Assembly: GCF_026914185.1 (NCBI RefSeq)
Contig: NC_070559.1
Location: 6,989,501-7,053,500, forward strand
Origin: Puccinia triticina
Lineage: Eukaryota; Basidiomycota; Pucciniomycetes; Pucciniales; Pucciniaceae
Reading direction: 5' to 3'
Length of the DNA: 64,000 bases
Within the stretch, counting starts at the first letter, position 1. Each line of letters starts with the position of its first letter. Below are positions 21,231-33,062 of the stretch, piece after piece. A model generated the notes under the pieces. The model was not told the origin of the DNA and did not search any database. It saw only the letters and a list, made by a program, of their open reading frames with translations. The position numbers and the translations under genes were made by a program.

Positions 21231-24200
21231 GGGGCAATCTTCTCTCAGATATCAGAAACCCACCAATTTTCAAATCAGTAACTATCAAATCAGTTGGACA
21301 ATAAAAACAACAAGAAAAAGGGCAGATTCTACTGTCTTTGCCCTCTTCAACTTGATTCTATATGTTATCTATCAGATCTTTATATCAAAGGACATAGTGT
21401 TTTTGTATCAATTTCCTATGCATTTATTCATTGCAGTCAAACATGAACTTCCAATAGGAGCATTATGTTGAACAAGTTTGTACCTCAAGTCCCAAGCAAT
21501 CCAATCGCAAGACTCATGAGTTGATCTTGAAATTCAAGAATAAATTCCATTCTGTTTAAGGAAGTATCCAAGTAAGGATTGGCGCTGCTCCACAGTAGAA
21601 AGTCAAAGAAAACTTATTCTTCATGACCTTACGAGTTGTGACCAGCTTCCAGTCCTAGCACCCATCACAACATCATAGAAAAACTTTACAGTGAGGTGAA
21701 AATCTGCTTGCGCATGAACTCCAACCTGAAAACACGGACATGCTCAATCCAAACTTATGTAGCTAAAAATAAATAAAATGAAAATCAGGGAATTGGGGTT
21801 CTCAAAGTTGCGACATAGCGGCATATGTGTGGAGGCTCTGGAGCGACAAACTGGCCAGAATATCCAAAATTATGGTGAAATTGCACCAAATAGGACAGCT
21901 CACTTGTCAAACTAGCCATTGTGGCGCCAGCTGGCTGGGCATATCCAGCCATTTACGATTAGCGCAACCCATTGCCAAAATAGACAGAACAACTGAAACC
22001 GACAAACCTGGCATGGAGATGCCAATATAGCCAAATTCTGCCTTGTTCCGCGTTTGATCACACATTGCCTGTATCAGCCACGATAGAAGGATGAAATCTG
22101 CAAAGGAAAACCACGTCACTATAGAAAACACATGATAGAATGGAAGAAGCGTCATTTATAGTGACAATTACCTAGGAAACTTGTGTATAGTTCTTTTTTA
22201 AATTGTGTCACGCAATGTTGTTTTTTTAAATTGTGTAACACAATGGAAAAAAATTATCCAAGTTTATTAAAGACACAGTTTTTCTACAATTGAAAAAAAA
22301 AAGATCAAGGGTTCCCCCTATCAATACATCAAATCACAAAAAAAAATCATGGGTTTCCCCAAGATACAAAAATGAAAAAGAAAAATACTGCAATTTAGCC
22401 TATCAACAAACATACAAAAAAATGCACAAAAATTTAACCACACTCAACCTAGCCTTCCAACAGCGGCAAAGCCGTGCCCCCAGGCTCAACACCCAGCCCG
22501 CATCAAGCGCACAGGTCAAAAGTGATGGACGTGAAGGCCCCCGGCCCGCAGCAAAGGCTGCAGACCCGTGGGGGGCCCACTCTTTGCCCCTCAGACTGTG
22601 CATGTGCAACAGCGGAGGGGTTGAGGACAATGGAAAGCTGGAAGTGCAGCATCTCCAATTGCCTGGGGATTAATTGCAACAACAGGCCCCCCTCTTTATA
22701 AGCTCTTAAACTCGGCAGGCCAGGACACTCGCTCACGTCTACGCAGACGCCACACCGCGGCCCTCATTAACGTAATCAATTCCAAGGCGACCGTGCCAGC
22801 CACTACAATTGGATGCGAGACCGTTGTGTACCCTTGCACCAAAAGCCACGCCGTGGTCCAGTTGCTATGTCCAGCGTTGACCAGCAACCCTCACCCAACC
22901 ATATTTTGAACTTGACCTTCTCACCCTTTACCAATTGCGACCATGAAAGGATCCCAAACTTGCCCCGCACGCCGATGATGTGAGAGGCTGAGTTGAAGCT
23001 TGGAGAAAGTCAGTCAACCAGTCCTGATCACCATGTACAAAAAGTGGCTGTTCAATTGCCGGGTGGACGGGCTCGTGGCCCATGACCTCAGCTTTGCCAT
23101 CGACGAGCTCGTTAGCTTCCTGGTCCACACTCTGCTTGCCCTTCAACTTCATCGCGACTTTCTGCAAAGCGCGTTTGAGGATGGGCAGTAGGAAAGGTGT
23201 TGTTGCCCACCTCAATACCATCCCCCACTCCCTTGTCGGCCGCTCCAACAGACAGATCCTTGGCTTCTTTAAACAGAAATGGGCCTGAGCATCCACACAT
23301 ACGTCTCCTTCTCCCTCTTCGCCCCCTCCAAAAAAAACTGGAGACTCAAGAGAAGCAATGGGTGAGCAAGCAGCCTCCGATGCACATATTTCAAACGGAC
23401 CACAATCTCTTTCCATGGCTCCGTTCAGCTCCCAATACTACCTGAATTATCTGGTCGGATCACTGATCAGCAGGTCCAACGAGTCCTTGGACTGGCCTTT
23501 CCAAGGAGCTCTCGCACATGGCCGTCCGACAAGTTGTCAAACAGGCTTTTCCGAGCAGTCAGAAGGCGGGTCTATTTGATTGGGCAAGCAAGTCCTCATG
23601 TCGGATCGACATGTCCAAAAACTGCTCGGAGAAGCCGGTCAGTGGAGTTGTCGGACCTGCCCGTCCAAGCTTTTAATCGTTGCAGTGAAACAGACCTAGC
23701 CCACCACTCCTCCACGCATGAGACGATTGTCCTGGACGCCGAGCCTCCCCACGTCGTCCTCAGGCTCGCGCCCACCCTCCCGGCGTCGTCCTCAGGCTCG
23801 CGCCCACCCTCTTTGAATTCTTTGCCCCCAAGGCTTTGCTCGCTTCCTCACGGTCTTTGCGGCGCCGTGGCCACTAAACTCAGCCCGTTGAGCGTTGACG
23901 ATCTCTCAGCTCTGTCTCCCTCCAAAGAGTATATATTTTTTTGGAAAGCCACCATCTCCCCATGGATTCCTCTACTTGCCCTCATTTCAAAACTCTGAAA
24001 GATTATCTCTGTTTTTGTCTATCCACTAATAAACACATATATATTAATCAACAACCTGTCATTTTAACTTAATACATCTCAACTCCCTTCTTAATTCCAA
24101 ACATGCTTTCCAATTTCTTCTTGTTAGCTTGTTGATTGTTTCAATCCTGGTGCCTCCCCCCAAAGCTGATTAATGGAATGGAAGGTAGTAGCAGTATGTA

Positions 24201-25177
24201 GAAGAAAGTCAGAGTTGATGATAGATTACATGATAGTTATTCATATTCATATCAAGTGCATCCATTCTCATTGTGATTTGGAGCACATCTCACATCTCAT
24301 TACACAAACTTATTTTTAGACAACTGAATTCACATCAAGGCACATCAAATAATCATATTAGGATATTACAGGTAAACAAAACAGCTACATGTGACCTCAT
24401 TTTCCACATATATTGGAGTTACCACTCTCAAATGATAAGATATAAATGGGTAGGCTGGTTTCAAGTGAGACTTAAGTGGAGGTAATATTTTGCAATAAGT
24501 TAATCACAATATGAAAGTTGATGTTAAAAATACTGGAGCTGGATATTTACAAATTCAGGGCTGCAGAGAGAACCCTCAATCTTCAATAAAAAGCTTTGAT
24601 ATGAGATGCCCTGTTTGGATGAACCCATGTGCACTATAAAGGGGCAAATTTATAACATGTGCCCCAAATTTTGACCCCCATCCCACCAAATTTTAGAATC
24701 CCTGGGTGTCACATATCATCAATATGCCCATTAAACAATTGTTAACACAGGTGTAGCATGTTAACATCAAGTGGTTGATCTTTTTTTGAACCCTGTTAAA
24801 GCAATCTCACTGAGAGAGTGAAATTGAAATTTGATGATCTAGGCAGCTTGCACAAGAAAACAAGTCTGGCTAGCCTGCAAATGGGGGATAATACATTTTG
24901 GGTTTGCAGCGGCGGAGCCGCTTTGGTCTCTAGTTGACAATAAAAAAGAAGGGCGTATGAGAATCATATGATCATACAAGCTGTTACGCTTTGATTTCCT
25001 TCAGATTGACCAAAAGACTTACGTTGCACTATCCCTTGATAGTAAGCCACTTACTTCTACTCCAAATTGCACCCCAATTCCGTACATTGAGCTTAGAAAA
25101 AGGAATAAGTAAGTACGTTCCTCACAAATAATTGAGATATGTTTGATTATAAATTTTGACTTGAACTGGATTTCAGA
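21231..25177. other. Long stretch without recognised gene
   Basis: AT-rich, with GC-richer patches at 22440-22620 and 22930-23900. The largest frame (22928-23416, -, 162 codons) has no motif, no convincing start context and overlapping frames on the other strand, so I do not call it. A short tandem repeat lies at 23752-23810. The rest shows no structure I can name. Confidence 0.4.
23752..23810. repeat. Two-copy 27-bp repeat, 32-bp period
   Basis: CGTCGTCCTCAGGCTCGCGC plus CCACCCT occurs at 23752-23778 and 23784-23810. Confidence 0.95.
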
Positions 25178-25379
25178 ATGCAGTGCATTAGTTGTTGTAA
25201 AAACCCGTCCATCTTGGGGCAATTGTGCCAGGATTGTATCAACACTGCTTTCGCCGGTATCAATACAGTCCCAATTGCAAGAAATTCCATTACGAGCGCA
25301 AAGCAGGGAAGTGCATTGTTGCGTGCCAAAGAGCGACTCCGTCAAGGTATAAGAGACGATCAACCCACTTTAAACAGTG

Positions 25380-26580
25380 TAAGACTCCAAAGTGGTTGTG
25401 AAACCCTTTTGCTGAATGGAGAAGGGGATGATGGAGGTGCAAACTCTGCCCTTCTATACTATCAGATAACAAGACCCACCAAGCTAAGCTTGGCAAGTTT
25501 TAATCAAGTGATAGGTCTGGTCTAGTTCCAGATGAAGTTGTTCGATGACAGGTATGTGAGAGTTGAGAGGGTTTGTGATGACGGAAAGGGTGAAAGTTGA
25601 CTTGATGTTTCCGGTGGGGGTTGAACACAGGTCCTCGAGAGGGTGATATAAGAAGTTGAGAAGAGTGTCTGGACTGAGAAGGGTATATGTCTTAGTTGGG
25701 AGTTGAACCAGGAACCGGGTAACTCGTGACAGGTGCGTGATATGCAACCAGTGATATGAGAGTATGAGAATATGAGAGTGAGCTCAGTGGTTATTGCAGA
25801 TAAGAGGGATGATATGGTATGCTATAAAAGTGTAAGGGTGATGATAATGGCTAATGGGTGATATCTGTATAACTGGTGGGTACTGAACTAAGGAAAAAAC
25901 AACTGGGGGGGAGAGAGCTCCTTATATAGACAAATGTGAGGGATTTTAGCTACAAGGGGGACCCTGGATGAGGGATTTTAGCTACAAGGGGGACCCTGGA
26001 TGAGGGATTTTAGCTGGTGGGCTGCGTACAAGTGGTGTCAGAAGATACTAAATACAGGCAGAAAGTAGGGTGAGAAATGAAAGATGAGGTCATACTATGC
26101 AAGGAGTGCATAAACAAAGCAGGGAAATGTCAAATACAGGGTTACCTCATGCAAGGGGTGCATGAGTGGTGTCAGACTAATGCAAGGAGTGCAGAAATGG
26201 GGTCAGAAGACTGCATGCAGCTGCAAGGGGTGCATAAATGAGGCGGGGACATGTCAAATACAGAAGAAATGGGGTTGGTCCCCTGCATATGCAGTGGAGA
26301 TAAGAGGGATAGAAAAGAGTATGTGTTTGGCTGGGGCTGAGTATGCGTATACCTGGGAAAGGTGACTTGAGGGGTGTGACAAATTAATGACTGAGGCTGG
26401 CCGTGTCCATGAGGGTCCAAGAGGGTGTAACTTCCAATCCTGCGGGGTTCCAGTGACACTTCCAGTGGTGACTAGGGGTAAAATTGGCCGTATAATCCAT
26501 TTATGAGGTCTATCTGGTGGTATCTTGAGGCCTAGGGTGAGTAAATATATGTATGAGGAAAAACTTTTGATTTTTCACTT
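25380..26580 (-). mobile_element. Probable LTR fragment (tentative)
   Basis: Non-coding, purine-rich on the plus strand, with TATATAGACAA at 25923-25933 that on the minus strand is a TATA-type box. The same TATATAGACAA word occurs in the LTR-like insert at 38460-39180. Inside is a 32-bp tandem repeat (25938-26016, two and a half units). Borders and TSD were not found. Confidence 0.4.
25938..26016. repeat. 32-bp tandem repeat, 2.5 copies
   Basis: Units begin GAGGGATTTTAGCTACAAGG at 25938, 25970 and 26002 (last one partial). Confidence 0.95.
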
Positions 26581-26662
26581 TTCCGTCTACCACACCGGCC
26601 TTTCCCCATCAAATAACAATGAAGTCAAAGCAATGCCTCCTTCTGGAAATCCATATGATATC

Positions 26663-26909
26663 CACTGCAAAAATAACTTGGTCAACTGCTTGCAGTTGAC
26701 ATGCAGGATACTCAAGCCAAGCTGCCATTGTAACTCCACATGAATGCAGAAGTGCCTTTCTTGGCACAGTCACTGTGCAAGGTGCACAGTGACTGTGCAT
26801 TGAAGCTTGGGTTGAGTTAAACCTTGAGTAAGGCTGGTGTAACACCACAAGCTTCCTCAGAGTTGCCGCATGTCAACTGCTCACAGTTGACACAGTTTTT
26901 TTTGCAGTG
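26663..26909. mobile_element. CACTA-like MITE inside an alpha-kinase-like exon
   Basis: Ends CACTGCAAAAATAACTTGG and TTTTTTTTGCAGTG are inverted, each followed inward by a GTCAACTG...CAGTTGAC palindrome and ATGC. The TSD is ATC (26660-26662 and 26910-26912). The ATC codon is duplicated, and the reading frame on the two sides is the same (NPYDI, then IARSKRVS). The interior shares GTGCACAGTGACTGTGCA with the element at 62108. Confidence 0.93.
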
Positions 26910-29019
26910 ATCGCTAGATCCAAAAGAGTTTCTGCCGCCCCTTATCCAACCAGCTCCTCTAGACACCCACGATCATCAAAACCCAAACCTGCCGCACCCA
27001 ACAAAGGTGCTATTTCGTCCTTAAATTCACCGGATAAGGTACTTGTTCAGTGTGGCTTTGAGATAAGGGTTGGCGGTAAATTTCAGCCTAAGCTTTCCAA
27101 GCTCTGATCACCACACTGGATTGATATACGTAGCTTGAACTCTCACAATACCTTACTCTCTGATCTTTGCAAAAAATATGTTGGTCTAAACCTCGGTAAA
27201 TGGGGAAAATTTTCTTCAGATCACTTTCAATTTTCTAAATTGGGCTCAAAGACATCTGGTGTTGAAAACCAGTTATTGTTCATCTCTCACCTTGAACAGA
27301 ACAAATCTATTGATCTCATCTTCAATTAAAACTCTTATGAGAAGCATCACTTGAAAGAAGAAGATGAAGAAGATTGCCTTAGTGTCAGTAAAGATGGATC
27401 CGAACTAGGGACTCTTGATTCTATCACTTTTCTTGACCCCAAACCAAATTCCAGCTCTACCTGTCCTCCAAAAAATCCAACTAGCTCAATTGAAAACGTT
27501 AATGGAACCAAAACTCTAGCTGATAACAGCAGTAGTTTAATCACAAATCAGTCCAACAGTCTCAATTCGTATAGCGGGCAAGCAAACCCAGCTTTCTTGT
27601 CATTGGCAACATCTGCTTCTAATCAGTCTCATGAAATCCAACCAATTGTGATTCCAACAGCTGTCACACAAAGGTGCCCACCATGTGAGATTCAAATATT
27701 CATCATAACAAAAATTGGCACAAATAACTTATCAACACTCTTTTTACACTTAATTAGGGGTTTTAAAACCAATAATTGATCCATACAATCTCTCTTGGGA
27801 TCACTTTGGTACACCAGATTTGTCAACACCTTTTACCAATCACAATGCAGAAGGTTGGATGGAGGGGATACGGCTTGAGCTTGATCCAAATGGTTTAGAT
27901 ACCTTTCGTCGACTAGTACATTATCAGGTTGATAATTTTGATGTTGTATCTCAAAGCGAACACAGAAGAATTATAATGGCCAAGCTTCTCGATACTCCAG
28001 AAATTCACTCTATGGTGGCAAAGTGCCGTACTAAGCGCGAACATCCTACTACAAGCTACCTGCCTTTTCCAATTTACCGAATGAGATCCTACGCTGCAGC
28101 CCGTCAATTCATGTATTTATTTACCAAATTGATCTTGACGTCTATCACTGCTACATCTGACCTCAAAAATATTGCAAGGGACTTACATGTATGCATTATT
28201 TTCCACTTGTTTATTTATGAATCAAGCTGATTGTTTCTTTCTGATTGCGGCAGATTGTGCAAGCCTTTCCAAAGTATCCAGATCCTCAAAACTCTGGCCA
28301 ACCCTTCCAGAATTATCCGTTGATAGAAACTGAAGCAATTGCCAATTTTGAAGACAAACCCAAGAAGATCTTCTTTGTCAAGGAATACATTCCAGGACAA
28401 TGGGAAACCTTCTTGGCTCCAGAAACCTTTGACACTAATTTGAACAATTATTCACCAGCAATCAATCATTTAATGGCGGCTTTTCAGCATTGGACGTACA
28501 ACCACACCCATGGACAACTAACTGTTACCAACCTGAAGGGAGTTGTCCCACTTATGAGCAAGCCCAAAATAGTGGACTTAAACCCAGTGTAAGTTGACTT
28601 ATTATTATACATTGTGATAAATTATTTACATCGAAACACTTTGCACCATTTTTTATAGTACTCATTGGTCTCAGTGGTCTCAAATTGAGCCAAATGTGTT
28701 CATGAATGATTTTCTTTTCAACCATGTCTGTTTGAGAGCATGCCGAGCACTAGATCTGCCAAGCTTGAAGCAAATCCCTTGGACTCCAGCCTCCAATCAA
28801 ATCACATCCAAGTATCTGCTAAGCGCCGATGCATCTCCTGCAAATCAGGAAACTATGAACCCTTACTTAATTAACACTCAATAGACATAGAGTATTTGAC
28901 ACAGTTTTTCAATTATTTCACTCCAGTAGATTGCTATGTAAGTAGAAAGGAAACAAGTAATTCAGGATGACAAGTAGTTCAGAAATCATGATGGTTATAG
29001 AAAGAAAGTTGCTAGTAGT

Positions 29020-30254
29020 TTAACCAGTTTTCTTCTGGATCTTGTTTTGGTACCATTCCTCTTGGTTTGTTGTTTGCTTTTTCTTTTCCTCAGGAGACAT
29101 CTTTTGAATTCCAACAGCTCTGGAAACAAGGGTATGAGAAATCTGCCACGAACAGCCTAGATGAGTTGTTGTCTTTGTTGTCTTGAGTTCAGCTGGTGGG
29201 CTGATGGTGTGATGAGAAATTTCGTTACTCTTCCATAAGACTTTGAGTATCCCAGGAGTCTTTCCAAAGACTATATTGCAGTCGTACTCAGGAAATCAGA
29301 GTGCATGACCACGTGCGTCAGCAGGGGGTAGGATGGGAGTACCAGTAGAAAAATTGATGTAGCTAAATAGGCCATAGGTGAAAAGATTTTTGTCCTTGTC
29401 ACAGTGTGGTTTATTTGAAAAATCATTTGTTGTAACTATGACATTGGAAGCAAGGGGAGTTGGATCTTTATTGTAGCTATCCCAAGATTCATCTGACCAA
29501 CTGGGTATACCAAACGCCTCCAAGGACTTCTTGTTCTGCTCAAAAGCTGCTTCGGAGAAATGGCGAAATTGATGAGCAATAAACTGGTTGTGCGCCAGTA
29601 GCTTTTTCAAGAGGGCCTTGTCCAATTCAATATGAGAAGGTTTGAGGGTCTTGCGGACTTTGTAAGTACCTGGAAAGAAATTCAAATCAGTACAACCACG
29701 TCATTCATTTATCAGAGTGTTGGTCATTTACCGGCACTTTTTCCTTTCTTGTATCCGCCACGGAAGCCAATCCCTGCCATTCTTCCGGAGAGCTTTTTGT
29801 TGTTCTTCAGGTTGGATTGATGGCCACTCAGGATATGGACGTCTTCGACTAGTTCACAAAGCTGATTATAGATTGAATCGGAGTGGTCTTGAGGATGATA
29901 TTGAACGAGGAACAGAATCTTCTTAGCGCATCCACCAGCAGTAACAATCAAGTTTTTGGATTACGCAAAGGTTTGCAGCTCAATAGAGAAGGGTAATTTT
30001 TTGGGTTTGACACTCATTTGCAATACAAAGGGCTCAACAGAGCAAAAAAACGATTGGTTGAGCTGGAAGGTCTGCTTGAGGGTTTTCTTGGCTTGCTCAG
30101 AAAGTATTTGAGTTATTTCATCGGAGTAATCTAATTGATAAGAATCTACTTCATCTATCACAGTCTAATCATCAGAATCATGATCATTTGAGCTCCAGTT
30201 ATTATTGCTATTACTTCCCTGGGCACCAAACTGACTCCCAGTTCCAGAAGTCAT
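29020..30254 (-). pseudogene. Tet-like 2OG-Fe(II) oxygenase, three in-frame stops
   Basis: Member of the Tet/JBP-like dioxygenase family common in basidiomycetes; relatives oxidise methylated bases using Fe(II) and 2-oxoglutarate. Exon 1 is 30254-29732, a 62-bp intron follows (29731-29670), and exon 2 is 29669-29020, about 390 codons with consistent phase. The iron-binding HxD is visible in NKPHCDKDKNLFTYGLFSYI, followed by GTPILPPADARGHAL and a C-terminal core with FPEYDCNIVFGKTPGILKVLW and SHHTISPPAEL. Stops are TAG 30165-30167, TAA 29961-29963 and TGA 29296-29298, each explicable by one C-to-T change (CAG, CAA, CGA), and nothing else breaks the frame. It lies tail to tail with the alpha-kinase-like gene, 135 bp apart. 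Family assignment is by motif recognition only. Confidence 0.78.
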
Positions 30255-30519
30255 AGTACGAGTGTTATTACTCCACTGGGCACCAAACTGACCCCCAGGT
30301 TTGTAATTTATGAGCTTTTGAGTTTGAGTCATGAAGTATCAAGTAAAAATAGACTAAAGGAAAATAGAGGTTGATGGTCAATGGTTTTGATGCTAAAAGA
30401 AATTCAAGTTGAGTAAAGCAAAGACTTCTGGGTTGATGGGGGGAACAAAGAGAAAGACAAGAACTAATAGGAAAAGTCTTGCCTTTTAACATGCTCTCTG
30501 AGTGGCGAAGCAGGCATAC
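30255..30519. other. Short intergenic
   Basis: Includes a direct repeat of TGGGCACCAAACTGACCCCC-like words (about 30219-30240 and 30276-30298). No gene. Confidence 0.4.
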
Positions 30520-30751
30520 AGCAAAATAAACCCTGTTTCAAGTCGCCTGAATACACCTTCTCCATCCGGCCAATGTTTATCAGTGCTGGTGCCATGGGCA
30601 GGAGACCAAAATGAACCCTGTTTCAAGTCGCCTGAATGAGTATCCATCAGGTGACTTGAAACATCATCTCCATCAGGCATATATATGGTTGTCAGCATCG
30701 GTGCGCACCCAAGTGCGCCACCAAAACAACCCCGTTTCAAGCCGCCTGAAT

Positions 30752-30865
30752 CACCAGGAAAAAACAATGATCACTGGTCTGCGCAAGTGACATAATAAAG
30801 TACAAAGGCCCCTTTGTACTTTGCTATGTCACTTGTTGACAAGTGATAATTGTTTTTTCCTGGTG
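30752..30865. mobile_element. CACTA-like MITE, 114 bp
   Basis: Nearly all TIR: CACCAGGAAAAAACAATGAT at the left, ATAATTGTTTTTTCCTGGTG at the right, TSD AAT (30749-30751 and 30866-30868). The subterminal words TCACTTG/CAAGTGACATA match the 20017 element. Confidence 0.92.
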
Positions 30866-31204
30866 AATGGGTATCCATCAGTTGAATTGAGATACCATCT
30901 CCATCAGGCATGTGGTTGTTGGCATTGGTGCGCACCAAAGCGTGCAACCAAAACAACCCTGTTTCAAGTCGCCTGAATGGGTTATTTATCCATCAGTTGA
31001 CTTGAGACACCATCTCCATCAGCATATGGTTGTTGGTGTTGGTGCGCACCCAAGTGCGCAACCAAAATACACCCTGTTTCAAGTCGCCTGAATGGGTCTC
31101 CATCAGGCTCTCCCTCAGGAGTATGGTTTTCCGCGCGAGTGCGCACCCAATCAGGCAACCAAAACAACCCTGTTTCAAGTTGCCTGAATGGGTTATATAT
31201 CCAT

Positions 31205-31957
31205 TCCGCATACCTCCCGCAACTTAGGCCCCTCCTGGGTCCAGGTTGTGGTGATATCACGGGAACTTCTCCCTACTAGGGTTTGGGAGAGGTTCTTTTC
31301 TCTTTCCTCACTTTTATTCTTACAAGCTCGGGGAGGCGTGATGGTTTTGCCATCGCGCTCCCCTAGGCCGGCCTGAACCCCTTTGGGGGGTTCCCAGTTG
31401 GCCGTGTGTGGTTCAGGGGGGGCTTTCAGGTCCCTTGAGCTCCCGACAACTCTTCAGATTCATCTCTGTGTCTCGGTGGCACGAGAGGGGTGAAAACCCC
31501 CAGGAGCAGAAGAAAAGGAGCACGCTCTTGGGGGATCGGTGCTAGACCCTTTCTGGTCTGGCGCACTTCCCTCGGTGTGCGATCTGTTGGGTGGGTGGGT
31601 GGTGTCGAAAAGAAAAGGCGTAGGAAACGTGAAGTGATGCTCGGTGCGATGGGATAGGTGAAAGGAGCTGGTGACCATAAGAGGCGAGTAGAAGATGTCT
31701 ATCCACTCCTTCCTCCCATCGGGGCTCATCCCTGGGCCGCTCTCCAGCCCACGCGTCTCAGAGGCGTAAACACCTCCCACTGCTACCGTATCAACGGCTG
31801 TCTGGGTGTTGAGAAGAAGCTTGGGGCGCTTCTCCACGCCGACTGAGGCTTCCTTCCTGAGGGGGACTACGAAGGAGTTGGAGTCGCATCTCAAGGATAG
31901 TTGCTATGGGTTCCAGCCCATGGACAACGGGACCTCACTGCGCTCCGGTTCCCTCCC
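31205..31957. mobile_element. GC-rich 753-bp insertion of unknown class
   Basis: It interrupts a repeat unit exactly: GGGTTATATATCCAT on the left and ATCCATCAGTTGACTTG on the right rejoin to the normal unit, with ATCCAT duplicated (31199-31204 and 31958-31963). The body is GC-rich, has no TIR or LTR that I can see and no convincing ORF (a minus frame 31460-31894 lacks motifs). It could be a retroposon or a captured gene fragment. Confidence 0.7.
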
Positions 31958-32303
31958 ATCCATCAGTTGACTTGAAACACTGTTCATCAGGTAGATGGAT
32001 GTTGATGCTGGTGAGCACCCAATCGGGCGTGCACCAAAATAAAACCTTTTTCAAGTTGCCTGCATGGGTCTACAACAGGTGACTTGGAAGACAGTATCTA
32101 TCAGGCCGTTTTGCGTAGAAAGAATATGACGAGTCAAGCTATGGAGAAGGTTTGTATATCATCCAGTTTGGAAGTCATTAAATGCTGGAGAAAAAACATT
32201 CACTCCCCCAACCTCTGCCCCAAAATTAGCTTAAAACTGCCTTCCAACTGAGAATTATATTGACTGGTGTTTTGGATTCCTGAAAGCTACACATGTTTAA
32301 ATT

Positions 32304-33062
32304 CTAAGGAGTAGAAACTAAATCATATAATAAGTTTGCATGTGCTGCAATTGTTTCTGAAGGATCATTGGTGGGATCTTCAATCCAAGCTGAGTCATAA
32401 AGATTTATGGAAGTTCTTAACAAAGAAAGTGTACTCCAGTCATTCTGAGTGTCTATTTTGGGAAAATCAAGTTCCATTTTGGTAATTAGAAGGTCCATCA
32501 TTTCCCGGAACCACTCGGGGCAAGTCCAAAGAAGATCCTCTGCATCTGGATAAAATTCATTTTCTAGTTCGAGCACAGCAGAGAGTTCCACAGGTACAAG
32601 TCCATCCTCCGCATCGTAGTCTTCAGGATTTTTGTAACACACATTTGCACTACATCCACTGGGGAGCATGCTTTTTTTGTCGATACGCCTCTTGTATGAA
32701 TTATAGTTATGGATCCATTTGTCCAGACTATCCTGCAAAAGAGGTACCCATAGGTAAACAAAAAGGAGACTTTTGCAGTGCAAAAAAATGATCAAACTCA
32801 GTTTCATAAAATATGAATAAAATAGTATAAGAGGTATACCGTATGAATACTTACTAATCAACAGGGTCTTGGGGGTCATATTTTCCACTTTCATCCGCTT
32901 CGTACAACTGATTTATAAGTTCAACGTTGTAATGTCGCATCAACTGAGACCAGAAGCATTCAATTTTTTGATTGTGTACACTTTTTGTATATTGGTGAGA
33001 TTGATCGGGGTCCAGCTCATCAAGATTTCCGAATTGGCGCATAAGATTACTTTGGTGCCCGG
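32304..33062 (-). pseudogene. Integrase-like DDE protein, C-terminal half (split gene)
   Basis: C-terminal half of a retroviral-integrase-like DDE protein. Exon 33062-32855 continues the reading frame broken at the LTR element border and carries the catalytic Glu region SVHNQKIECFWSQLMRHYN. An 85-bp intron (32854-32770) is followed by exon 32769-32304 (YLLFVYLWVPLLQDSLDKW, then NSYKRRIDKKSMLPSGC), ending in a normal stop. Phase is kept across the splice. This tail type (LPxGC then a PEDY motif) is known from integrase-core proteins of fungi and fish that are thought to derive from transposons. No stop is seen in this half. The N-terminal half is at 46503-47376, 13.4 kb away. Confidence 0.82.

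Larger units (their letters stand above)
25178..28884 (+). pseudogene. Alpha-kinase-like protein gene, interrupted and with stops
   Basis: Relative of the alpha-type (MHCK/eEF2K) kinase fold. A possible first exon (25178-25346) has a four-Cys cluster (CISC ... CQDC). The later exons are better supported: one ending 27038, 27087-27684, 27758-28188, 28254-28588 and 28659-28884, with GT-AG introns in phase. Kinase-like motifs are KKIFFVKEYIPGQWETF, AAFQHWTYNHTHGQLTVTNL and, after the last splice, LNPVTHWSQWS ... FNHVCLRACRALDLPSL. The glycine-rich GDGNLG loop of true alpha-kinases is absent. TGA 27105-27107 and TAA 27327-27329 lie in frame, and a CACTA-like MITE sits in an exon (26663-26909). 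A probable LTR fragment lies between exon 1 and the rest, so their link is uncertain. Confidence 0.62.
30520..32120. repeat. Degenerate 110-125 bp repeat array
   Basis: Units contain CCCTGTTTCAAGTCGCCTGA, TCCATCAGGTGACTTGAAAC, CATCTCCATCAGG and GTGCGCACCCAAGTGCGC. About five or six units are visible. Two insertions interrupt them (30752-30865 and 31205-31957), and the last unit resumes after 31957. No coding capacity is evident. Confidence 0.85.

Noticed and set aside
22928..23416. 162-codon minus frame
   Set aside because: No recognisable domain, low-complexity start, overlapping opposite frames; not supportable as a gene.
31205..31957. rDNA fragment
   Set aside because: GC content suggested it, but I could recognise no conserved 18S, 5.8S, 28S or 5S segment.
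30520..32120. CRISPR-like repeat array
   Set aside because: Units are long, degenerate and without unique spacers, and the genome is eukaryotic.
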